A DNA stretch of 64,000 nt from Talpa occidentalis. Taxonomy: Eukaryota > Chordata > Mammalia > Eulipotyphla > Talpidae. A program made the translations under genes and the position numbers. The stretch spans positions 46,865,013 through 46,929,012 of the forward strand of contig NW_023601754.1 in the NCBI RefSeq assembly GCF_014898055.3, in the 5' to 3' direction. Below the pieces are notes generated by a model. That model did no database searches and was not told the origin of the DNA. It worked only from the letters and a program-made list of their open reading frames with translations. Positions 56,316-64,000 of this stretch are shown piece after piece (position 1 is the stretch's first letter; every line of letters starts with the position of its first letter).

Positions 56316-59300
56316 TTACAGGAGGACACAGGGACAGCCTCCGTCCTTCTTCCTGGGGGCACTGGGCGGGCTGGGTGGGAGCTCTTGCTCCTGGTACTTA
56401 CTGTAGGGAGAAGCTGGTGCATTAGGCTGCAGGGCTGGAGCTGGGGCTCAGGGCAGCTGAGAAGGGGGCTCTGCTTACCGCACGGCCCGCACCAGCTGCT
56501 CGAAGGCCTCGTCCACGTTGAGGCGCAGTTTGGCCGAGGCCTCGAAGTAAGTCACGTGATGGGACGCGCTGAAGGCACTGGCTTCAGATCGAGAGACCTG
56601 GGTGAGGGGATGCACAGGAGGGGGGATCATATTCTTACACTCGGCTTTCCCTGCCAGGGAAGCAGAGGGACACACGGTGCCAATGGGGGTTACAGATAGT
56701 GGGGACTCCAGAAGGAAAATTCCAGAAAGATGGTGGGGAAGGTTGGGGGAGGGGAGTCAGTACATTCCTTGGGCAAAGAAATGAGATTTTCAGGGAGAGG
56801 ACTGAGCAAAGTGTGGACGTTTGGAAATCCCCGCAGGCTTCATCTAAAAGATGAGTTCTGGAGGGAAATCACGGGACTGCATGTCTGTGGGCGGCGAGAG
56901 TAGAGAAAAGGGGGATCATGCTGGTACCACAAAGAGCTGGGGGGTGCTAGGGAGCAAAGAAGGGACTAGAAGCAGGGGAGAGGTAAGGGCAGAGGAGGGG
57001 GCCAAGTGGAGGGCTGACTGGAGGGCAGAGGTTGCAAGGCTGGGAGGAGCATCCAAGTGGGAACAAGAGGCAGGGACAGGGCAGACAGTTGGGGCTGGTG
57101 GCAGGGTAGGAGGTGGCACGTTTCCTTTTTACCACCCAGCCACCTCTCCTGGGGTCCTGTATGCAAGGCAGGGGACCCTGAAGGTCCGATGTGGGGTCGG
57201 ACAACACCTCTAGTGAGCCCATGGGACTACAGGAGCAGTCAGAGGAGGATCCTGGCGTGGGAAGGCATCCCCCAGGCCGACCTGGGGTGAGGGTGGGGTA
57301 CCCCAGACCTGACGCTGTGCCTCCAGATCAGCCTTGTTCCCGATCAACACGATGGGAAAATCATCCCGGTCCTTGACGCGGAGGATCTGTGTGAAGAGCT
57401 TGCCCACCTCATTGAAACTGCGGGGCAAGCAGGGGAAGCGGGTGAGGTCTGGCAAGCCCCAGGCCCTGTCCCGCTCGCTTCACCTCTGCTGCCCCTGTCA
57501 CCTCTGCCTGTCGTTGATGGCAAACACCAGCAGGAAGCCGTGGCCGGCACGCATGTATTGCTCCCGCATGGCACCAAACTCCTCCTGGCCGGCGGTGTCC
57601 AGGACTGCAGAGACCGGGAGAGGGGCTGCCTTGGGGACCAGGTCCCCACCACCCACCCTCAGGAGCCCTGTGGGTGCTGCCACCACCGCCACCCCCCACC
57701 CACTCCCTGCCGCCCTCACTGTCCAGCCGGGCTGGGATGCCATCCACAGTGCAAATCTTGGTGTAGGAGTCTTCGATGGTGGGGTCGTAGTCAGACACAA
57801 AGTAAGACTGGCGGGGTGGGAAGAGGAGAGTGTTACCACAGCACCCTGAACCCCACCTTTCTCTGCCCCCTCTCTGCCCGCCTTGGTCCTCTCTTGGTAG
57901 AAAGCACATCTCCCACAGTGTGGGGAGGTCCTGGCTGTGTGACATTGAACAAATCACTTCCCTTCTCCGAAACTGTTTCCTCATTTGGAAAAGGAGGATA
58001 AAAATAGCACCTCACTTCATCCAGCATTTGTGCGATTCAGGGAAAATTCCCGCTATGTGTTGCACACTCTGCCTGGACGGAGTAGGTGCAGTTACTGGGA
58101 ACACTGGTCCAGCGTATTTCCAGTCTAGTCCCTCCCTCCTTTTCCCCCTCCCGCCTCCCCCCGCCCCCCTCCCCAGGAGGCTTACAGTGTCTCCTCCCAG
58201 GGGAAGGACCTGGTTCCAATCCTGTTGTGGAGAAACTGCCCCACCAGCTGGCCGGGCCCCTCCCTTCCTGCTTGGGTCCCGCCCCGCCTCCAGCCAGGCC
58301 TTTGGCCAGCTCTGGTCAGCCCCTGGGTGCGGGGGCCCAGGGCTGGGGCTTTCCCCTGCACAGGCAGGGGCTCCCATCGAGGCACTGGCGGGCATCTCTT
58401 GAGGGGTCCGGGGCCCAGGGGCCTCCATAGCAGCATCTTGGGGGTGGCTGCCTTTCTAGGGTTTCCCTAAAGTGAGTGGGTTTCCCTTGTGAAGGAGGAG
58501 ACCTTTCCTGGGCAGGGTTGGCTTTTCGGGAGAGAAGGGGCGACTTAGCAGCTGGGGGTGCTGAGGGCTGCATCTGTCTGTTTAGAGGAGTCCTTGGTGA
58601 GGGCTTGTACTAGAGGAAGGGTGTAGGGGCCAGGCTCTGGGGGGATTAGGGGTGTGACGTCTGAGCACATGGGGAAGCTCAGGAGTGAGAACTGGGACAG
58701 CCTTGAGGTGACTTGGGCGCTCTTGGGAGGTCTGTCATAGAACATAGGTGTGTATCTGGAGAGCCTTAAACACCCCAAACACATTTACAAGATTTGAGAC
58801 ACTCCCATGGAGTGCGTTGGGGCGGGGGGGTCAAGAATCTGGGGGTTTCTTTCACAGAGATGATCTGCGGGCTAGCCAGGGTTTTTGAAAGGAGTTCAGA
58901 GACTTGTGGAGGAAAACTCAATGTTTTCCTTGGGGAAGGTCTGGGTCTGGTGGAATGGGGGGAATTCCAGACTCAGGGTCTTGTAGTGCTCTGGAATGGC
59001 TAAGGGCAGGATCTTACTAAAATCTCTTGGGTATCAGGGAGCCTCTCAGGACTGGGTAGTCAGGGGCAAAGACGGGACGGGGGGCACAGGCATTCTCTCC
59101 GCTAGACTCTGAGAGGCTCAGAGAGAAGCTGGGGTCTGGGATGAGGGGAGATGGGACAGCCGGTGGGGGCAGGTGGAACCTCGTGGGGTGGGAGCCCATG
59201 AGAGGGCTTAGGGGCTGAGCGGGCTGACTCTTCTGGACTGAAGTGCTCCCAGGAGGTGCTCAGGGTTAGGTGAGAGGGGAGCGGGGATTTGGACACTGCT

Positions 59301-59681
59301 GGGAGGGGAGGTGGGGCTCAGGGTGTGGGCATAAGGAAGGATTGCTCCTGTAGCCAGCCGGTGGAGGTCCTTGGGGACTCGGGTCACAATCTGAGAGGAA
59401 TTTTTTAGACGAGAGGGCCTCCGAAGAGGGTCTCAGTGATGGATCGAGGGAAAATCGGGGTCTCAAGGAGTCCCCCAAAGGGCTGGCTCTGGGTCCCGGG
59501 GACACCCTCCCGGGTGAGGGCCCACTACCTGGATGAACTGGATGGTCAGCGCGCTCTTGCCCACGCCGCCGCCGCCCACGACCACCAACTTGTGTGTCTC
59601 GCTGGGTGGGGGGTCCCCGGGCCCAGGCCCCCCGCCCCGGGGCCGCCCCCGCCCTGTCCCGGACGCCGCCCCGCTGCTCAT
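56316..59681 (-). CDS. RRAS: Ras-related protein R-Ras, small GTPase
   Basis: R-Ras cycles between GDP and GTP at the plasma membrane and promotes integrin activation and vascular quiescence. Minus-strand exons in order are 59681-59529, 57807-57720, 57604-57502, 57417-57309, 56597-56479 and 56400-56316. They sum to 657 bases, 218 residues, as in human. The extra 26-residue N-terminal extension typical of R-Ras is present. The P-loop is GGGGVGKS (residues 36-43), switch [10 protein letters not shown] (58-66), then DTAGQEE (83-89), NKAD (142-145) and SAK (171-173). The C terminus is proline-rich (PPSPPSAP) and ends in CVLL, a CaaX box for geranylgeranylation, with an upstream Cys (CPCVLL) available for palmitoylation. 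Residues equal to Ras Gly12 and Gln61 are wild type. The donor of intron 4 is weak (CAG|GTCTGG). Confidence 0.97.
57808..59528 (-). other. RRAS intron 1
   Basis: A MIR copy lies at about 57925-58030; the rest is GC-rich unique sequence without SINEs. No regulatory motif stands out. Confidence 0.6.
57925..58030 (+). repeat. MIR element
   Basis: ctggctgtgtgacattgaac, aaatcacttcccttctccg and tttcctcatttggaaaagga are the MIR core in sense orientation. Confidence 0.7.
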
Positions 59682-60150
59682 GTCGCCAGCCGCCGCCGCC
59701 TCTACCGCCTGGGGGGGAGCCGGGCGGGGCCTCGGGCGGGCGCGTTAATGAGGCACTGCATATTCATGAGCTCGGGCTCGCGGGCTGCCGTCTCGGGGCA
59801 CTCACAGGAGGCCGGGCGGGGAGGAGGAGGAGCTATGCTAATAAGGGCCCGGGAACTGCGTTCGCGGCGCGGGGGAATTCCGAATGGGGCGGGAATATGC
59901 TAATGAGAGAACTTCGCTCTCCCCGCACCGCGCCACGCGCTCTCGGCGGGCTGGCCGCCTGGGGGCGGGGCTATGCTAATGACCCTCTCATTCTTTCCGC
60001 GGACGGTCGGGGAAGCTCCTTAGGGGAGGGGCAACGCCGAAGAGCCGCGCTCTGGAAGCCGGGGGCCCCCAGGCCACCAACCCCGAGGTCTCGTCCCACG
60101 GGGCGGGGCGCGCGGCTCGCGCGCGGCCGTATATAGGCGCGCTCTGCGCG
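59682..60150 (-). promoter_or_regulatory. RRAS: RRAS promoter CpG island with GC-box/ATGCTAAT modules
   Basis: CpG-rich sequence upstream of the ATG. TATGCTAAT occurs at 59834-59842, 59896-59904 and 59972-59980; the last two sit directly after GGGCGGG. Related TTAATGAG (59745) and TATTCATGAG (59761) lie nearer the gene. On the RRAS strand these read ATTAGCAT, a POU/octamer variant. No TATA box serves RRAS itself. Confidence 0.65.
60130..60135 (+). promoter_or_regulatory. TATA-like box pointing away from RRAS
   Basis: ccgTATATAggcgcgc stands out in a CpG-rich context about 450 bases upstream of the RRAS ATG. No coding region follows on the plus strand before SCAF1. Confidence 0.35.
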
Positions 60151-60900
60151 CGGAGCGGGTCCGGAGGGGAGGCTCCACCTCCCTCCCGGGATCCCAGCCA
60201 AGCTCCGGGCCCGGGCGTCTGGGCTGGATACTGGAGTCTCCTCCCGCTGAGGGACCCAGGCTTCCGGTTCCCGCCGTCCCCGCCAAGCGGAAGGCAGTCA
60301 TGGGGCCCTGGCTGGGGAGAGCCGGGCAACGGGGCAGGGAGGGGCCGTGAGATCACTGCATTCCTAGTCCATGAGCCAGCTCGCCCTAGCCGGGACCCTG
60401 GGTCATGAAGGGCCTAGGGCCAGGATCGCCAGGTCTGGGGAAGGACGAGGAACAGGGTCCCGAGGAGAGACTGGGGCGGAGGCCGGGACCCCTGGGTGCC
60501 CGGCAGGAGGGGCTTCTCGCTATTAGGTTCCGAAAGGAGGGGGTGGGCGGCGCGGGCCCTTGGCTCCCGGGGCTAGGGGGTTAGAGGGACACGGAATTCT
60601 GGATCCGAGGGAATCGGAATGGAGAACTGGAACGTTTGTGTTGGTGTAATGTGCGAGCCTGACGCCAGACATGGTCTGAGGGAGGAAGATGAAGACGTCT
60701 GATTCCGAGCGAAGAGGAAAATGGGAGTCCTAACGCCTCTGCTCCGAGAGGAATTGGTGTTTGAATTTCTCTGTCCTAAATGAGCAGGCTGTAGGGCGAG
60801 ATCTCCGGTGCTAAATTTAGAGGGGACGGGGGATCTGGATTCTGGGATCCCCAGAATGTGGGCGGGGCCGCTCACAGCCAGACCTGCCTCCCCCCCACCC
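60151..60900. other. RRAS-SCAF1 intergenic spacer
   Basis: Between the divergent RRAS and SCAF1 promoters. GC-rich to 60560, then mixed composition. No repeats or genes are seen. Confidence 0.6.
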
Positions 60901-61321
60901 CCCTCCATTGCCCACTCGCCCGAACTACAATTCCCTAGCATGTCAGGCTGAGCGCCTAACGTCACTTCCGGATCCGTCGCACTTTCCGCGCGCGCGCAGG
61001 GCACTGTGGGGCCTCATCGCGGGCTATCGCAATCCCACCGACTTCACCTCTCACCCCCTTGCTGTCCCCGCGGGACGGAGGCGACGCGCGGACTACGCCT
61101 CCCGGCGTGCGTCGCGCTCACCCCCGCGCGTGTGCCCCGCTGGCTGCTGGGAAACCGAGTCCGGAGCCTTCCCACCAGCCTTCACGCTCCCGTGCTCGGT
61201 ACTTGAAGTCCCGGCAAGCTCGGCGGCGTCTTAGCTCCGCCCCTCCCCTCCCTCTCTCACGAGCCCCGCCCCAGCCCGCCCCGCCCCGCGCCGGGGCCGG
61301 AGCCGCAGCCCGAGCGGCGGG
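60900..61321 (+). promoter_or_regulatory. SCAF1: SCAF1 promoter and 5' UTR exon 1
   Basis: A housekeeping-type promoter. ZNF143-like sites are at 60924-60942 (ACTACAATTCCCTAGCATG), 61092-61110 (ACTACGCCTCCCGGCGTGC) and 61201-61219 (ACTTGAAGTCCCGGCAAGC). An ETS site CACTTCCGG is at 60963-60971. Exon 1 ends GGCGGG|GTAAG at 61321/61322, and a YY1-type AAGATGGCGGC overlaps the start of the intron (61324-61334). No TATA box. Confidence 0.7.
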
Positions 61322-63883
61322 GTAAGATGGCGGCGGCGGCCCGGGCCGCGGGGCTCGGGCCTATTGGGGTGGGCGGGGCGGAGTCGGGTCGCTAGTTGTC
61401 CCGGGGTCCTTCCTACACGCCGAGGGGCCTGGGGGGTTTAGCGGGGCGGCCTCGGACCCGGCATCGGCGGCGGAACCTGGCTCCGAGTGGGGGGCCTTCT
61501 CAAGGCCCGGGGACGCGTCTGTGGGTGCCGGGGGGCATCTGCGGGGCATCCCCGAGAGAACTGGGGGCGTCTACAGGGCCTGGACCGAGACTGGAGCCTA
61601 CCTTCCATCACAGAGCTGGCCTGGGTTGTTTCTGTGGGCACTGTTGATCGTCGTTATGGGCTGACCGGAGGCTAGGGTCTGTTTAGTGGGTTCTGGGGCC
61701 ATCTTGAGATCTGGAGATATGTCCCAGGGGTGAAGAAGGTCTGCAAGACCTGAGGAATATCTGCAGAGCCATCCATAGCGCTTGGGGTATGTCTGTTAGG
61801 GCAGGGAAGTGTCTGCATGGCTTGACCTGAGGATGCGACTCACTTACATGGGTCTGGGGCCATTTAGCAGACCTGGAAGAACTGTTCCAGCACTAGAAAG
61901 TCTATGAGGGCCACCCAGAGGGATGGGATGTGCCCACCAAGGAAGAGAGGCAAATGTTGAGATGTGCGGAGAGGTCATCTGGATGGGTCTTCTGTGTGGG
62001 AGTATCTAAGCTGGGTGACAGGAAGGCTGGGGGTGGTTCCAAGGACCTGGAACCATCTAGGTGGCATGGAGGGTGACTGCAAGAGCGTAGTCTTAATGCT
62101 CGGACCAAATGCAAATGCCTTTTGGAGCCGGGTAATCGCATGGAGACTGAGACAAAGAAGAGTACTGGAAAATTTGTCCAGCTCAGATGCACTTGCCCTC
62201 TAGATAGTAATTCAGAGGAAGGCGTCTTCAAGTTCTGCATTGCTCTGGGGTGATAGAATTAGAATGAGTCCACATTGATCTGGCAAGTTTATGGGGTCAT
62301 CTGGACTCATCTAGCACAGCGCTTTTCAAGCTCTCTTGACCTTGATCTACAGTAAGAAAAACATTGCCGTTGAGACCCACTACATTCCGACATACCTATT
62401 TAACTAATACCCAAGCCCCTTGAATTAATGCTTCCTCTCACTTGTGTTGTACTGTGAAGAATTTTCTACCATGTTTGATTTGCTTTTTATACCAAGCTAT
62501 CTGTGAAACACTAAACTGCTATCATACTGTAGTTTGGGAAACACAGATCTGGAGGAGAAACCTAGCAGTGTCTGCAGAGCTTTCTTGTGTCCAAACTCTA
62601 AGGAGCCCCGGGTGTGTCTGCAAAGCCTGCGGCATGTCTGAATGAGCAGAGGAGCCACTTTCTACCCACAGAGGCTTTAGAGACCTGGGGGTCTGCAGCG
62701 AGCAGATATCTGTTAAGCTTCTATTTTGTGGCAGTCACTGTTAACACTTGCTTCCCCCTGGAGGTGCTGGAGAGCAGCTCCCGGGCTTGGAACTGGGCGA
62801 TCGGGTCGGATCTGGCTGTGGAAGTTGGCTAGATCTGCCACCTCTTGGAGAGGGAAGTGGCCTATGGGAGCTTAGGCAGAGCATGAAAATCTGTGGTAGG
62901 AGGGAGACCATCACCATGGTCTGTTCTTTGCAGGGGTGCAGCGGGGTGAGTGAGGGCCACAGATTGGGAAAACCTGGCATTAAAGGCTAACAAGTGTTGT
63001 GAGTGTTGAGTGCATGGGGCGGAAGCCAGTCCAGTTTTCACAGCCCATCTCGGGATAGATCCTGTGGTGCCCACTTACAGATAAGCACACAGAGCTGGAG
63101 TTGGGGGTTAGGGATTTTGAGCCCTTGTAGGAATTTTGAGACTGGATATGGTTATCTGTGTAGTGGATTTGACAGTCATGGGGAAATTTCTCACAGCACC
63201 GTTGTTTTCCGAAGCCCGCTTCAAAACACCCACCCGTCTGAAGGACGATCGTTCGGCATTAGGATGATATAAGAATTTCTGTGACGTTGCCTGTGCATCC
63301 AGACACTGGACAGATGGGCAGTCGGCGATGCCCCTTTTGGGGCCTGGGGCATGTTCTGCCTTCCTGAACTAGGGCCCTGTTTCATTCTGAGAGTGGCATG
63401 TTGGTTTTGTGGTTCATTCTATCATAGTTCTAAGTTAGGTATAGAAGTAAGTGTTTGGGGTCCCTCGACATGGAGGAAAGTCGGTGCTTTTAGGAATGTG
63501 TCTGGTGTTGAGGCGCACACTGGCACATCCCTGGCCTGGGGAGGCTGAGTTCCTGCGACTCTGGAACACAGTATTTGAAATCACAGTTTGATCAAAACCA
63601 ATCTTGGCATGGGGTTGGCTTCCCTGAGCATGAGCAATGGGGTCTTAAAATTTTGGGGGAAGCTGTGGGAACTGGGTGTGGGGTGCTTAAACAGGAGGTG
63701 GGGAAAGCTCCCTCAGACGAAGGAGGCAACTGGAACCCAGATGAGGGAAGAGAATCGCTCTTGTCCCTGGCAGGTCTGCTGTGGGCCTGGTGCTGGCCCT
63801 GAGACTGGGGTGAGCTGGAAGAGAGATTGTTGGCGCCCGTGGGGTCTCTGTGTCCATGCCCTGCGTCACCCCCTCTCCCCCAG
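61322..63883 (+). repeat. SCAF1 intron 1 with degenerate internal repetition
   Basis: The first 300 bases are CpG-rich. From about 61660 to 62060, and again at 62540-62650, phrases of the type 'ctggggtatgtctgcagggc' recur with variable spacing of about 40 bases. An old interspersed repeat may lie at 62306-62550. No SINEs are present. Confidence 0.55.
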
Positions 63884-63997
63884 GTGAACATGGAGGAAGA
63901 AGATGAGTCCCGAGGGAAAGCAGAGGAGTCAGGCGAGGACCGGGCTGACGGGCCGCCTGACAGAGACCCCACGCTTCCTCCTTCTGCCTTTATCCTG
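63884..63997 (+). CDS. SCAF1: SR-related CTD-associated factor 1 (SCAF1), first coding exon
   Basis: SCAF1 (SR-A1) is a nuclear SR-related protein that binds the RNA polymerase II C-terminal domain. The exon opens after ctcccccag at 63883. The start ATG is at 63890-63892 (context gtgaacATGG, G at +4) and the exon encodes 36 residues beginning [18 protein letters not shown] and ending SAFIL. A donor GT at 63998 fits the human junction, so the exon ends three bases before the window edge. The acidic N terminus and the PPDRDPTL segment are characteristic. The rest of the protein (RS-rich and CTD-binding parts) is outside. Confidence 0.93.
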
Positions 63998-64000
63998 GTG

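Noticed and set aside
59436..60136. Plus-strand open frames antisense to RRAS exon 1 and promoter
   Set aside because: CpG-rich antisense. The products are unlike any protein, though a non-coding divergent transcript remains possible.

Overview
This window is nuclear DNA of a placental mammal. Genes are split into short exons with GT...AG junctions, promoters are CpG-rich, and introns carry MIR, L2, L1, MaLR-LTR and hAT fossils. About 24 copies of a young tRNA-derived SINE with (AAATAA)n tails point to a bat. The SINE most resembles what I recall of the Rhin-1 family of horseshoe and roundleaf bats, but that taxon call is inference. I see no prokaryotic genes, CRISPR array, plasmid or phage.

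The gene order is the conserved mammalian block known from human 19q13.33. RCN3 (+, last four exons only) covers about 1-4970. NOSIP (-, full 301-codon CDS) covers 9748-13861, with its 5' UTR exon near 21 kb. PRRG2 (+, 200 codons) covers 22653-26783. PRR12 (+, 14 coding exons) covers 28050-52072. RRAS (-, 218 codons) covers 56316-59681. SCAF1 (+) has its promoter and exon 1 at about 61.3 kb and its first coding exon at 63884-63997, then leaves the window. Exon limits were set by splice sites and codon phase, and every phase closes. The one exception is PRR12 exon 4, which lacks one G at 33300-33303 and therefore shows a frameshift.

The genes have separate jobs: ER Ca2+-binding chaperone (RCN3), U-box E3 ligase (NOSIP), vitamin-K-dependent membrane protein (PRRG2), AT-hook nuclear protein (PRR12), small GTPase (RRAS) and SR-type splicing factor (SCAF1). 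They share architecture more than pathway. NOSIP and PRRG2 are divergent from one promoter near 21.05 kb. RRAS and SCAF1 are divergent about 1.6 kb apart.

SINEs are dense from 0.7 to 26 kb and from 39.6 to 48.4 kb. I found none in 26-39.6 kb (PRR12 5' half) or in 48.4-64 kb. The features that gene models do not explain are: tandem X-box-like palindromes in a PRRG2 intron, a repeated GC-box/ATGCTAAT module upstream of RRAS, a cluster of inverted CCAAT boxes in PRR12 intron 2, a set of ZNF143-type elements at SCAF1, three CTCF-like sites around NOSIP, an in-frame 5' extension of PRR12, and degenerate minisatellites in PRR12 and SCAF1 introns. I found no convincing new biological system; this is a conserved vertebrate locus with some interesting regulatory sequence.
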